DNA of 64,000 nucleotides, from contig CAMDAC010000006.1 of the NCBI GenBank assembly GCA_945888325.1, forward strand, positions 88,968 to 152,967, in the 5' to 3' direction. Positions 38,325 to 47,191 of this stretch are shown here, piece after piece; position 1 is the first letter of the stretch; each line of letters starts with the position of its first letter. The DNA comes from Candidatus Sulfopaludibacter sp. SbA3 (GTDB taxonomy: Bacteria > Pseudomonadota > Alphaproteobacteria > Caulobacterales > Hyphomonadaceae). Under the pieces are notes generated by a model that worked only from the letters and a program-made list of their open reading frames with translations, was not told the origin of the DNA and ran no database searches. The translations under genes and the position numbers were made by a program.

Positions 38325-39056
38325 TTACATGCCGCGCATTTCCGGCGCGTGGAACGGAAAGGCCGAAACCGCCTCGGCCGCAATCCGGGCGGCGGGATCT
38401 GCCGCGTAGCGACCGCGTTGCGCATCCGGCAAGCCCGCCGCAACCGAGGCCATCACCGTTTCGCTGAAGGCATCGAGCGCCAGCCGCTTGGCACGTCCGG
38501 TTGCGCTGATCATCGGCGGAGAGATGGCCGGATGGAATTGCACGCCCACCGCTTCGCGCGGCTTGGCGAGGAGCGTGACCGAACCGGTGATGCTGACCGG
38601 AATGACCGGCGCGCCGCTGTGTAGGGCGAGGAAGGCAAGGCCGGGCCGCGCGGGGCGCAGCAGGGTTGCCCAGTTGCCCCCTTCCGGAAAGATGCCGAGG
38701 ACGCCGCCCTGTTCAAGCACGCCGAGCGAGGCAGTCAGGGTCGAGCGGCTGAAGCCGCCGCGATATGCGCGAATGAAGCCCCAGGCCTGCGGGATCATCC
38801 GGGTCCAGACCGGCGAGTTCGGACGCTCGGCGCCGCCGATGAATTCGACCTGCCGGGGACTCGCATACAGAAGCAGCGGCGCATCCGTGAAAGCGAAGTG
38901 ATTGGCGGCCAGGATCACCGGTCCGGTCTTCGGCACGTGTTCGAGGCCGGTGATTTCAAGTTCGCCAAAATGGTGGATCAGCCCGCCGGTGAGCCGGCGC
39001 AGGCACCATCGGGACGCCTGCCGGCGCGGGTAACGGATCGGATAGGTTCCAGCCAT
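38325..39056 (-). CDS. Lysophospholipid acyltransferase family protein (PlsC-like)
   Basis: 243-residue acyltransferase of the 1-acylglycerol-3-phosphate type. The catalytic motif is NHFAFTDAP (NHx4D), and the glycerophosphate-binding FPEGGNW and later PVIPVSI follow. It is soluble or peripherally membrane-bound, with no clear transmembrane helix. The start MAGTYPIRYP at 39056 was chosen; a longer frame to 39359 runs through the divergent bfd promoter and coding region. Confidence 0.85.
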   Translation of the reverse strand: MAGTYPIRYPRRQASRWCLRRLTGGLIHHFGELEITGLEHVPKTGPVILAANHFAFTDAPLLLYASPRQVEFIGGAERPNSPVWTRMIPQAWGFIRAYRGGFSRSTLTASLGVLEQGGVLGIFPEGGNWATLLRPARPGLAFLALHSGAPVIPVSITGSVTLLAKPREAVGVQFHPAISPPMISATGRAKRLALDAFSETVMASVAAGLPDAQRGRYAADPAARIAAEAVSAFPFHAPEMRGM

Positions 39057-39148
39057 GGGAAACGCTACGCCACCGCACCCGGCTGGCAAGGGGGTTTGCA
39101 GCCGGGAAACGTAATTCACGTCTCTGTCAGGGCCGGAAAGAGTGCAGT

Positions 39149-39194
39149 TGACAATCATTCGCAGACGCTGCAAATGGTTCTCATGATCATTTGC
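39149..39194 (+). promoter_or_regulatory. Iron-responsive (Fur-like) sites over the bfd promoter and start
   Basis: TGACAATCATTCGCA (39149-39163) overlaps a TTGACA -35 box (39148-39153) and agrees in 13 of 15 bases with a TGCGAATCATTCGCA-type Fur site. A second inverted repeat, GCAAATG-N11-CATTTGC (39170-39194), covers the start codon. Both fit iron repression of bfd, but which regulator binds is inference. Confidence 0.5.
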
Positions 39195-39383
39195 GTGTGC
39201 AACCGAATCAACTGCCGCTCCGTCCGCGAAGCCGTGGAATCGGGCGCGCGCAGCCCGAATGCGGTCCAGTCGCACCATGGCTGCAAGTTCAATTGCGGAA
39301 AATGCTCCACAATGATCGGCGACATGATCTCCGAGCATATGGACCGCTGCGTTCCCCAAACGCAGATCCTCGCCGCCGAATAA
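39183..39383 (+). CDS. bfd: Bacterioferritin-associated ferredoxin (Bfd)
   Basis: Small [2Fe-2S] protein that releases iron from bacterioferritin. The cluster cysteines are visible as MIICVCNRI (CxC) and HGCKFNCGKC (Cx4CxxC here read across the motif), the BFD-type Fer2 arrangement. It is 66 residues from the ATG at 39183; an ATG at 39174 would add three. The start lies within iron-type inverted repeats. The bfr gene follows 194 bp downstream on the same strand. Confidence 0.88.
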   Translation: MIICVCNRINCRSVREAVESGARSPNAVQSHHGCKFNCGKCSTMIGDMISEHMDRCVPQTQILAAE

Positions 39384-39577
39384 CGGGCGAGACGGCCAAA
39401 AACGCCTGACATTTCAATCGCTTTGCCGCCTCTGCGGAACGCTGCGTACACGCGTTTGCAAGTGTGTCTCACTATCATACGCAATTGTTTTTATTAGGTT
39501 TTTTCATTGCCCGCGCGCAGCAGCTCGCCTATATGGTTAGGTAAATCCCCGTAACCTCCCAGACTCAGGAGCCGCTC

Positions 39578-40054
39578 ATGCAAGGCGACAAGAAAGTCAT
39601 CGAATACCTCAACCTCGCCCTCAAGAACGAGCTGACGGCCATCAACCAGTACTTCCTGCACTCGCGGATGCTCCGGGAATGGGGCGTCTCGAAGCTCAGC
39701 AAGAAGGAGCACGACGAGTCGATCGAGGAAATGCACCATGCCGACTGGCTGATCGAGCGCGTCCTTTTCCTCGGCGGGCTGCCGAACCTTCAGGACCTCG
39801 GCAAGCTCCACATCGGCGAAAGCGTCGAGGAAATCCTGAAGTGCGACCTCGCGCTGGAGAACATCGCCATCCCCGTGCTGCGGGACGCCATGGAGCATTG
39901 CGAGAAGGTCCGCGACTATGTGAGCCGCGACCTGTTCGGCAAGATCCTCCACAACGAGGAGGAGCATGTCGACTTCCTGGAGAAACAGTTCGCCCTGATC
40001 GAGCGGATCGGCATCGAGCTCTATACCCACCTGCAATCGGAAGCCAATTCCTGA
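39578..40054 (+). CDS. bfr: Bacterioferritin
   Basis: Heme-containing iron-storage ferritin, 158 residues. Diiron-site ligands fall at the expected places (Glu18, Glu51, His54, Glu94, Glu127, His130), and heme-ligating Met52 is present in EEMHHADW. It forms a 24-mer. The upstream gap contains AGTG-N5-CACT and AT-rich sequence that may hold an iron-responsive promoter. AGGAG precedes the ATG. Functional partner of bfd just upstream. Confidence 0.96.
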   Translation: MQGDKKVIEYLNLALKNELTAINQYFLHSRMLREWGVSKLSKKEHDESIEEMHHADWLIERVLFLGGLPNLQDLGKLHIGESVEEILKCDLALENIAIPVLRDAMEHCEKVRDYVSRDLFGKILHNEEEHVDFLEKQFALIERIGIELYTHLQSEANS

Positions 40055-40154
40055 GGCCGCCGCGGTCATTGTGCCGACACAATAAGACGTGAATAGTCAA
40101 AGGGTTGCCGCATCAACGCGGCAGCCGATTGAACACGTCTTTGTGGGGATACAC

Positions 40155-41054
40155 ATGACAAACCGGACTCGCTTCGCCCGTTTCACCAGCGGCCTGATGG
40201 CCGCATGCGCCGCCGCCGCTTTCCTGCCCGCCGCCGCGCAGGGCGCGCCAGACTTTCAGGACCAGGCCTTTACCACGCCTTACTGGACCCGCGTTCCGGT
40301 GATCGAGGTTCTCGGCCGCGCCGACATGCAGGTCGCGCCGAACCGCGCCAACTTCTCGGTCACCTACCTGGAAACCGACAAGGACTCGAAAAAGGCGATG
40401 CAGCTCGCAGTCGAGCGCGGCCGCCTCGCCTACGAGACGATCAAGAAGGCTGCCGGAAAGGACTCCATCATCCAGTCCTCGGTCAACGTCACGGCCCTGT
40501 ATGAACAGTACAAGGACAAAGACGGCAATCGCATCGACAATGAACGCTCGGACAAGATCCGCGCATATGAAGCGCGCGTGACGCTGAGCGTCACTGTCGA
40601 GGATGTCTCCAAAGCCGGCACCGCCCGCGCCGGCGCGCTGGCGCTCGGCCCGGAAAACTCGACCGGACTGTCGACCTATCTCGAGCGGACAACCGAGCTG
40701 AACCGTGAAGCCTATGAGGCCGCCGTCAAGGACGCCGCCGCCCGCGCCGAAGCCACCGCCAAGGCGAGCGGATCCAAACTCGGCAAGCTGATGGTCGTTC
40801 AGGAAGGCTCGGGCCCCTGCCTCGGCAACTGGTCGTCGATGGCCGGCAGCGACTACGATTATTACGACAAGTCGTATGCCATGGCGGCGCCGCCCCCACC
40901 GCCGCCACCGCCAGCTCCGATGGCGTCCGGCATGATCGACGGCCGCCAGGTCACCATCACGCAGGCCGATATCGACGCGCTGAACCTGCCTTCGGACGAC
41001 AAGTCCCAGCCGGTGTCCGCCAGCGTCTGCATGATCTACCAGATCACGAACTAG
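40155..41054 (+). CDS. SIMPL-domain (DUF541) exported protein
   Basis: 299-residue secreted protein with a signal peptide (residues 1-35, ending AAAQGA). The SIMPL domain is seen as VIEVLGRADMQVAPNRANFS, then AYEARVTLSVTVEDVSKAG and AYEAAVKDAAARAEATAKAS. Near the C-terminus a run of eight Pro interrupts the domain before a final VCMIYQI strand. Family members (for example YggE) are linked to oxidative stress, with unclear mechanism. The start at 40155 fits the signal peptide. Confidence 0.85.
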   Translation: MTNRTRFARFTSGLMAACAAAAFLPAAAQGAPDFQDQAFTTPYWTRVPVIEVLGRADMQVAPNRANFSVTYLETDKDSKKAMQLAVERGRLAYETIKKAAGKDSIIQSSVNVTALYEQYKDKDGNRIDNERSDKIRAYEARVTLSVTVEDVSKAGTARAGALALGPENSTGLSTYLERTTELNREAYEAAVKDAAARAEATAKASGSKLGKLMVVQEGSGPCLGNWSSMAGSDYDYYDKSYAMAAPPPPPPPPAPMASGMIDGRQVTITQADIDALNLPSDDKSQPVSASVCMIYQITN

Positions 41055-41072
41055 GCGGACGTCCGCTCAAAC

Positions 41073-41106
41073 AAAAAAAGCGCCGGAGTGATCCTCCGGC
41101 GCTTTT
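41073..41106. terminator. Bidirectional terminator between SIMPL and acyl-CoA dehydrogenase genes
   Basis: Perfect stem GCGCCGGAG/CTCCGGCGC (41080-41088/41094-41102), seven A on the left and TTTT on the right, between convergent genes. Confidence 0.88.
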
Positions 41107-41125
41107 CATTTCGTCTGAGGGCGGA

Positions 41126-42262
41126 TCAAAAACCGTTCAGGCGCGCATAGCGGTCGCGGTGCCAGCTGGCGGAGCCGTAGAGGGCTTCCTGCACGCGGGC
41201 CCGCTTCATGTAGAAGCCGGGCTCGGCCGCGTCGGTCATACCGATGCCGCCATGCATCTGGACGCACTCGTTGGAGACGAGGTGCACCAGTTCGCCGGCT
41301 TTCGCTTTCGCGAGGCTTGCGAGTTCGGCGACATCCGGCTTGCCGGCATCTACCGCGCCGAGCGCCGCCGCGACGCAGGAGCGCGTCATCTCGAGCTCCA
41401 CGAACATCTTCGCGGCGCGGTGCTGCAGCGACTGGAACGAGCCGATCAGCTGGCCGAACTGTTTGCGATTGTTGAGATAGTCCAGCGTCATGTCGAACGC
41501 CGACTGCGCAGAGCCCAGCATTTCCGCCGACATGCCGATCGCCGCGCGGTCGAGCACAGGGTCGAGAATGTCCGCCCCCTGATCTGCTGGGCCGATCAGC
41601 GCCGCGTCCGCGACGTGAACGTCTTCGAAGCTGACATGCGCGGCGCCGTGGCTGTCGACAGTTTTCAAGGCGGTGACCGTTACGCCCTTGGCGCCTTTCG
41701 GCACAAGGAACAGGCTGATGCCGTGCCGGTCGCCCGCTTCCCCGAAGGTGCGCGCGGCGACAATGAACACGTCCGCATAATGACCATCGGGCACGTACTT
41801 CTTCAGGCCGTTCAGCGTGAAGCCCTGCCCGTCGCGCTCGGCTTCCGTAGCGATCGTGTAGGGCGAGAAGTGCGCTGACTCGTCGAGCGCGAGCGCAAAG
41901 GTTGCCTCGCCCGCCGCGATCTTCGGCAGCCATTCCGCCTTCTGCGCCGGCGTGCCGCCGAGCTGCAAGGCGGAGGCGGCGATCAGCGCCGTCTGCAGCA
42001 GCGGCGTCGCCGCCAGCGTGCGCCCCTGCGCTTCGAGGATCTGCCCCAGGCCGACAAGGCCGAACGTTTCACCGCCCGGCTCGTCCGGAATGATTACGCC
42101 GAAGAAGCCAAGCTCGGCCAGTTTCTTGCGCGTCGCCGCGTCATCGCCGTTCGCGCCCTTGTCGCGCAGGGCGCGCAGGTGCGAAACGGGCAGCTCGCCC
42201 TGCACAAACGCCATCGCCGTCTCGCGCAGCATGTCCTGATCTTCAGTGAGAACGAATGACAT
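41126..42262 (-). CDS. Acyl-CoA dehydrogenase family protein (second subunit)
   Basis: 378-residue flavoenzyme of the acyl-CoA dehydrogenase fold, begins MSFVLTEDQDMLRETAMAF. It has NGLKKYVPDGHYADVFIVAA in the middle domain, RKQFGQLIGSFQSLQHRAA and the C-terminal QMHGGIGMTDAAEPG. It is shorter and more divergent than its neighbour. Such pairs often form heteromers that act on sterol or branched acyl-CoA side chains, which is inference here. It follows the upstream paralogue with a 2-nt gap. Confidence 0.9.
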   Translation of the reverse strand: MSFVLTEDQDMLRETAMAFVQGELPVSHLRALRDKGANGDDAATRKKLAELGFFGVIIPDEPGGETFGLVGLGQILEAQGRTLAATPLLQTALIAASALQLGGTPAQKAEWLPKIAAGEATFALALDESAHFSPYTIATEAERDGQGFTLNGLKKYVPDGHYADVFIVAARTFGEAGDRHGISLFLVPKGAKGVTVTALKTVDSHGAAHVSFEDVHVADAALIGPADQGADILDPVLDRAAIGMSAEMLGSAQSAFDMTLDYLNNRKQFGQLIGSFQSLQHRAAKMFVELEMTRSCVAAALGAVDAGKPDVAELASLAKAKAGELVHLVSNECVQMHGGIGMTDAAEPGFYMKRARVQEALYGSASWHRDRYARLNGF

Positions 42263-42264
42263 GA

Positions 42265-43479
42265 CTATTGGTGCTCCTTCAGGCCGAGCACACGCTTGGC
42301 AATGACGTTGAGGTTTATCTCCGACGTGCCGCCCTCGATCGAGTTGCCTTTCGAGCGCAGCCACTGGCGCGTGACCTTCTTGGCATTCTTGTCGAAGCCC
42401 TCGCCTTCCCAGCCAAGACCCTCAGTGCCGAGCGCCTCGATCAGCAGCTCGTGCCGGTCCTGGTTCATCTTGGCTGCGCCGTATTTCAGGATCGACGCGG
42501 TATGGCCGACCGCCTGGCCCGCTTTCGCCTGCTCGGTCTGGCGCTGCACGGTCAGCGAAAAGGCCTTGGCATACATCCGGTGATCGGTGATGCGGCCGCG
42601 CAGGTCGCCGTCAAGGATGCGGCCGGCTTCATCCGTGCCGATATGCTGCTTGGCATAGTCTTCCGGGCCCAGGATGCCGGAGCCGCCGGTGCCGCCGAAC
42701 CCGCCGGCCGAGATCGACGAGCGCTCGAACTGCAACAGGCGCTTGGCAATGTCCCAGCCGCCATTCACGCGGCCGACGAGCTGGTCCTTAGGCACCTTCA
42801 CGTCGGTGAAGAAAGTTTCGCAGAACGGGCTCTCGCCGGAGATCAGTTGGATAGGGCGTGCTTCCACGCCGGGCGATTTCATGTCGAACAGGATGAAGCT
42901 GATGCCTTCATGCTTCGTCGAGGTATCGGTGCGCACGAGGCAGAAGATCCAGTCGGCCTTGTCGGCATAGGAGGTCCACACCTTCTGGCCGTTGATCAGG
43001 TAATGGTCGCCCTTGTCTTCGCAGCGCGTCTGCAGGCCGGCGAGGTCAGATCCGGCGCCCGGCTCGGAGTAGCCTTGGCACCAGCGGGTCTTACCTTTGA
43101 GGATATCCGGGATGAAGCGCGCTTTTTGCTCGTGGTTGCCGAACTCGAGAAGCGCCGGGCCGAACATCCAGAGGCCGAACGAAAACAGCGGCGGGCGCGC
43201 CTTGATGCGGCGCAGCTCCTGCTCCAACACGCGCGCCTCGTCGCGGCTGAGGCCACCGCCGCCATATTCCTTGGGCCACTCCGGCGAGGTCCAGCCCTTC
43301 TCGCCCATCCGGTCGAGCCAGAGTTTGGATTCCGGGTTCTTGAAGGTCGCGTTGCGGCCGCCCCAGACCACTTCGTCATCCGGCATCGGCGTGCGCATCG
43401 AGGGCGGGCAGTTCTCCTCCAGCCACTTACGCGTCTCGACACGGAATTCTTCGAGCCGCTCGGCATTGTCATAGGCCAT
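42265..43479 (-). CDS. Acyl-CoA dehydrogenase family protein (first subunit)
   Basis: 404-residue acyl-CoA dehydrogenase beginning MAYDNAERLEEFRVETRKWL. Visible are GYSEPGAGSDLAGLQTRCE (substrate/FAD binding), NGQKVWTSYADKADWIFCLV, and near the C-terminus SKGNSIEGGTSEINLNVIAKRVLGL. The catalytic glutamate position reads EGGTSE, typical of long or bulky-substrate enzymes. It is first in a two-gene unit with the following paralogue. The ATG at 43479 was chosen because upstream in-frame residues are not conserved. Confidence 0.93.
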   Translation of the reverse strand: MAYDNAERLEEFRVETRKWLEENCPPSMRTPMPDDEVVWGGRNATFKNPESKLWLDRMGEKGWTSPEWPKEYGGGGLSRDEARVLEQELRRIKARPPLFSFGLWMFGPALLEFGNHEQKARFIPDILKGKTRWCQGYSEPGAGSDLAGLQTRCEDKGDHYLINGQKVWTSYADKADWIFCLVRTDTSTKHEGISFILFDMKSPGVEARPIQLISGESPFCETFFTDVKVPKDQLVGRVNGGWDIAKRLLQFERSSISAGGFGGTGGSGILGPEDYAKQHIGTDEAGRILDGDLRGRITDHRMYAKAFSLTVQRQTEQAKAGQAVGHTASILKYGAAKMNQDRHELLIEALGTEGLGWEGEGFDKNAKKVTRQWLRSKGNSIEGGTSEINLNVIAKRVLGLKEHQ

Positions 43480-43912
43480 CGGAATACTCCCTCGGATGAT
43501 GCTGTCTTTGGATGCCACCCTAAGCCCGCAGCCTGCGTCCGCCAAGCGGTCACGCAGCGTCAGAAAGACAAAGCAAAGCCGCGAACGGGCACCGACCGTT
43601 ACGCATCCGGAACGATCTCCCCGGCGTCACGTCCGGTGCCATCAGCCCTCCGGAGCCCAGCAGCGCAAACCCTTGCAGGAACGCGCGGCGCTGGTCTTCA
43701 CTCAGGGTTTGCGCGGCAGATTTCCCCGGATGGCCGAGCAGCAACCCAAAGGCGGCCGCATGCGCCGCGCGCCGGCTGGGCGCGGGCTCTGCAAGCCCAG
43801 GCGCCCCAAGCCTTCCGGCCCGTTCGAAGACGCCTTCCCCATCGGCTGCCATGCCGAGAAACCCACAACTTCCCCACAGGTTTTCCACAAACCTGAGATT
43901 GAAGTCATTTCT
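43480..43912. other. Gap between acyl-CoA dehydrogenase and FAD oxidoreductase genes
   Basis: About 430 bp with no confident gene. A minus-strand frame at 43550-43888 (112 codons, containing LSEDQRRAFLQGFALLGSGG) has plausible codon use but no recognised domain and no good ribosome site. It may be a small unknown gene or chance. The acyl-CoA dehydrogenase promoter must lie near 43500. Confidence 0.4.
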
Positions 43913-44863
43913 CTAGCGTAACAATTCCGATCCTAGCAAGTGCCCGCTTGTCCAGGCCGCTTCGACGCGTGCGCCGAGGTGCCAGTCCCCGCAGGTGGCG
44001 AGACCCGTCTTCGCGTCCAGCTGGAACGGCGTGCCGAGGGGTTCGGCCACCCGCGCATACCGCCAGCGGTGCGCCTGCGAGAAGACGGGCGCGCCGGCAC
44101 CCGTCTGTTCACGGAAGGATTCCACCAGGCGCGCCGCCACCTTCTCCGCCGAGGCTTCAAGGTTCGCCGCAGACCATTCGGGCCGCGCGTGCAGCACCCA
44201 GGTTTCGGCGTCGGTGCGTCCGAACTTCGACGAGTTGCGCGCGGTCCAGCCGAGCGGGCCATCCGAGGGCTCGAAGCTTAGGCTGACGATACGGGTCGGC
44301 TCGTCATAGGCCAGCATCGCGGCCCAGCACGGTTCGGATTTTATCTTCTTTGCGTTCGCCGCCAGCTCCGGAGATGCCGCCGCGAGCAGAACGGCAGCCT
44401 GTTCGGCCGGTACGGCGACGATCACCCGCTCGAAATTTCCAGCGGCTGAGCCATCTGCAAACCGCAGGTTCCAGCGGCCGGGTCCGCCTTCGAGCGCGCT
44501 GACTTCCGCGCCCCAGGACACGTCCAGCGGCGCCGCCATGGATTTCAGGATGCTGTTCATCCCCGGCGCCCCGACAAAGCGCTCGGAAGCCTTGCCCGAC
44601 GCGTCCTCGTCATCCCACGGCGCGGCGACACCGGCTGAGAGCCAGCGCGATACCGCCGCCCGGAACCCTTCCGAGCGCGCCGTGAAATACTGTGCGCCGT
44701 GATCGAACGTGACGTTTGCGCCGTTGATGCTGGCCCGGCGGGTTGCCATCCGGCCGCCCGCGCCACGGCCCTTGTCAAACAGCCGTACGGATCGGCCTAG
44801 TGCCGACAGCGTCTCGGCGGCCGAAAGTCCGGCCATGCCGGCGCCGACAATCGCAATGGTCAT
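43913..44863 (-). CDS. NAD(P)/FAD-dependent amine-oxidase-like oxidoreductase (renalase type)
   Basis: 316-residue flavoprotein. The N-terminal dinucleotide fold IAIVGAGMAGLSAAETL is followed by LFDKGRGAGGRMATRR, the FAD GG motif, then FDHGAQYFTAR, which is typical of renalase-like bacterial proteins. The C-terminal ATCGDWHLGARVEAAWTSG completes the FAD site. Substrate unknown. It is divergent from the photolyase gene, and such oxidases are often next to photolyases; a functional link is only suggestive. Confidence 0.85.
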   Translation of the reverse strand: MTIAIVGAGMAGLSAAETLSALGRSVRLFDKGRGAGGRMATRRASINGANVTFDHGAQYFTARSEGFRAAVSRWLSAGVAAPWDDEDASGKASERFVGAPGMNSILKSMAAPLDVSWGAEVSALEGGPGRWNLRFADGSAAGNFERVIVAVPAEQAAVLLAAASPELAANAKKIKSEPCWAAMLAYDEPTRIVSLSFEPSDGPLGWTARNSSKFGRTDAETWVLHARPEWSAANLEASAEKVAARLVESFREQTGAGAPVFSQAHRWRYARVAEPLGTPFQLDAKTGLATCGDWHLGARVEAAWTSGHLLGSELLR

Positions 44864-44951
44864 GGCGGCCTCCCTCGCCTTTTCGAAGGGAGGTAGGGCG
44901 GTAGCCCGGGTAGTCCAGCCTGAGGTTGCCCCTTGAAGCGCCGGAATCTTT

Positions 44952-44966
44952 GTTCTATGTTTGTTC
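44952..44966 (+). promoter_or_regulatory. Perfect LexA (SOS) box directly before the photolyase start
   Basis: GTTCTATGTTTGTTC is an exact GTTC-N7-GTTC alphaproteobacterial SOS box. It ends one base before the ATG at 44968, so LexA would block both promoter clearance and the ribosome site region. Confidence 0.8.
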
Positions 44967-44967
44967 C

Positions 44968-46551
44968 ATGTCTGGTGTACATGTCGTCTGGTTCAAACGG
45001 GACCTTCGGGTCCATGACCACGCCCCGCTGCTGGCAGCTGCGGCGAGCGGCGCCCCCGTGCTCCCGCTCTACATCTTCGAGCCGGGTTACTGGGCCCAGC
45101 CGGAACATTCCCGCCGGCAGTTCGATTTCCTGATCGACTCGCTTCGCGAACTCGACGCCGCGCTCGAAGCCCGCGGCAGCCGGCTCGTGGTGCGAACGGG
45201 GCACGCGACGGACGTGTTCTCCGCGCTCCACCGCGATTACGGCCTCGAGGCGATCCATGCGCATGAGGAAACCGGCCTGCAATGGACGTATGACCGGGAC
45301 CGGCAGGTGCACCGCTGGGCGCGCAATGCCGGCATCTCGGTGCGCGAACAGGCCCAGCACGGTGTCGTGCGCGCCCTCAAGTCGCGTGACGGCTGGGCCG
45401 CGCACTGGGAGCAGCGGATGTCCGAGCCCCGCGGCAAGGCGCCGGACAGCCTGCGCGCGCCGGCCCTTCCCGCTTCACACTGGCCCATCGCCGAAGATTT
45501 CGGGCTCGGCGCGGACGACTGCCCGGCCCGCCAGCCGGGCGGGCGCAGCGCCGGGGTCGAATGCCTGCGCTCCTTCCTGGAGGAGCGCGGGCGCACCTAT
45601 CGCCGCGACATGTCGAGCCCTCTCAGCGGCGCCGAAGCCTGCTCGCGCCTTTCGCCGCATCTTGCCTTCGGCACCGTGTCGCTGCGCGAAGCCTGGCAGG
45701 CCGCGCGCCGTGCCCGCAGCGTGCAGGCCGCCCAGCGCGACGAGACCTTCGCGGCCTCGATCGACAGTTTCATCTCGCGTCTCTACTGGCACTGCCACTT
45801 CATCCAGAAGCTGGAAGACCAGACCTCGCTGGAGAGCCGCAACCTGCACCCCGCCTATGACGGCCTGCGCCCACGCCCCGAAGCTTCCGACCCGCGCCTC
45901 GAAGCCTGGATCGAAGGCCGCACGGGATTTCCCTTTCTCGACGCCTGCATGCGTTCGCTGAAAGCGACTGGCTGGCTGAACTTCCGGATGCGCGCCATGG
46001 CGATGGGCTTCGCCTCGAACCATCTCTGGCTTGACTGGAAAGTGCCGGCCGAACGCCTCGCCGCGCGCTTCACGGATTTCGAGGCCGGGATCCACTATGC
46101 GCAGGCGCAGATGCAGTCCGGCACGACCGGCATCAACACGCCGCGCATCTATAATCCGGTCAAACAATCCCGCGATCAGGATCCGCAAGGCGCGTTCATC
46201 CGCCAATGGGTGCCAGAACTTGCGGGGCTGACGGACGCGTTCTTGCATGCGCCCTGGGAGGCGCCGCCTGAAATCCTTTCCGCCGCCGGCATCGTATTGG
46301 GGCAAACCTATCCGATGCGCATGGTGGACCATATGGCTGCAGCCGAAGAAGCCCGGACCCGGATCGCTGCTGTGCGCCGTGCGCCCGGTCATGCCTCTGC
46401 CGCCGATGATATCCAGGCCCGGCATGGCAGCCGCCGCGCCGGATTCGCGGCGACCGGGCAGCGCCGCCGGGCGGCTTCCCGCGGGCCGGAGCGCAAGTCC
46501 GCCCCGCCTGCCCAGCTCAGCCTCGATCTCGGCCTGACCCATGCCTCGTAA
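44968..46551 (+). CDS. Photolyase/cryptochrome family protein
   Basis: 527-residue flavoprotein, probably a light-driven DNA repair enzyme. The N-terminal photolyase domain begins [21 protein letters not shown]. The FAD domain has [36 protein letters not shown] and [20 protein letters not shown]. Where class I CPD photolyases have a WQWAASTGTD-type motif, this has [14 protein letters not shown], followed by [11 protein letters not shown]; it belongs to a divergent subgroup whose substrate is not certain. A Lys/Arg-rich tail follows. The start at 44968 is set by homology and the LexA box. It overlaps a DUF2256 gene. Confidence 0.9.
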   Translation: MSGVHVVWFKRDLRVHDHAPLLAAAASGAPVLPLYIFEPGYWAQPEHSRRQFDFLIDSLRELDAALEARGSRLVVRTGHATDVFSALHRDYGLEAIHAHEETGLQWTYDRDRQVHRWARNAGISVREQAQHGVVRALKSRDGWAAHWEQRMSEPRGKAPDSLRAPALPASHWPIAEDFGLGADDCPARQPGGRSAGVECLRSFLEERGRTYRRDMSSPLSGAEACSRLSPHLAFGTVSLREAWQAARRARSVQAAQRDETFAASIDSFISRLYWHCHFIQKLEDQTSLESRNLHPAYDGLRPRPEASDPRLEAWIEGRTGFPFLDACMRSLKATGWLNFRMRAMAMGFASNHLWLDWKVPAERLAARFTDFEAGIHYAQAQMQSGTTGINTPRIYNPVKQSRDQDPQGAFIRQWVPELAGLTDAFLHAPWEAPPEILSAAGIVLGQTYPMRMVDHMAAAEEARTRIAAVRRAPGHASAADDIQARHGSRRAGFAATGQRRRAASRGPERKSAPPAQLSLDLGLTHAS

Positions 46552-46699
46552 GCCGGGCCGCGGCAAAGCCGTCGCCAAGCGCGACCTCCCGGTAAAGATC
46601 TGCGCCCGCTGCGCCCGGCCGTTCACCTGGCGCAAGAAATGGGAACGGGTCTGGGACGAGGTGCGATTCTGCTCCGACCGGTGCCGGTCCGCGCGCTGA
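46541..46699 (+). CDS. DUF2256 small zinc-ribbon-like protein
   Basis: 52-residue basic protein with [14 protein letters not shown], then [10 protein letters not shown]: two Cys pairs (CxxC and CxxxC) and the FTWRKKWER signature of DUF2256. It probably binds zinc. Its ATG lies 11 nt inside the end of the photolyase gene, so the pair is co-translated and shares the LexA box. DUF2256 genes are often found beside photolyase-like genes, and this is such a case. Confidence 0.85.
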   Translation: MPRKPGRGKAVAKRDLPVKICARCARPFTWRKKWERVWDEVRFCSDRCRSAR

Positions 46700-46922
46700 A
46701 CAATCCATATTGACCTTCGATAAGGATCGGTTTTGACGCCGATGCCCCGTATATATTGTTATTCGATGAATTTATGCCTTTGATTTCCTTGGTTATTATT
46801 TTTTTTCGATAATTTAATATTGAAAAACAATAAGTCTTGGTCTATCTATAAATTGTCGGCAGCGGGATGAGCCCGCCAAGGACAAAAACGAACCCACAGA
46901 CCAGCAACACGGAGAATTGATC
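46700..46922 (+). promoter_or_regulatory. AT-rich leader with repeated TTCGAT half-sites
   Basis: Sharp drop in GC compared with all neighbours. It contains TTCGATAA (46716-46723), ATTCGATG (about 46761-46768) and a near-perfect inverted repeat TTTTTCGATA-N6-TATTGAAAAA (about 46801-46826). A promoter TTGACG (46733-46738) with TGTTAT about 18 bp on is plausible, which would give a leader of about 150 nt before the next small gene. Confidence 0.5.
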
Positions 46923-47108
46923 ATGTCCCCCCGCGCCCGTTTCAGCGACATCGGTGCCGAAGCTTTCGCCCCTGTCGCGGCGCTCGCCCGCCCGACCGGA
47001 ACCGCCCCTGTCCGGTACCAGCCCGCGAACGATACGGAAGTTGGAGGCCGCATCGATCTCCTCGCCCGCCGCCGCCGCCGCCACAATCGCTTCGCGCAAC
47101 GCGCCTAG
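46923..47108 (+). CDS. Small basic hypothetical protein
   Basis: 61-residue protein with no recognised family. It ends in a strongly basic stretch (LLARRRRRHNRFAQRA), which could bind nucleic acid. GGAG lies about 8 nt before the ATG, and a perfect terminator follows directly after the stop, so it is probably a real single-gene unit despite its size. The long AT-rich leader hints at tight control. Confidence 0.6.
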   Translation: MSPRARFSDIGAEAFAPVAALARPTGTAPVRYQPANDTEVGGRIDLLARRRRRHNRFAQRA

Positions 47109-47113
47109 CGACC

Positions 47114-47157
47114 CCAGCACCGCCGGGACGCCCCTGACCCCGGCGGTGCTGCTCTTT
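47114..47157 (+). terminator. Terminator of the small basic protein gene
   Basis: Perfect 13-bp stem CAGCACCGCCGGG/CCCGGCGGTGCTG (47114-47126/47138-47150) followed by CTCTTTTT. Confidence 0.9.
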
Positions 47158-47191
47158 TTCCCCAGCCATAAAAACAATCAAGGAAACGCCC

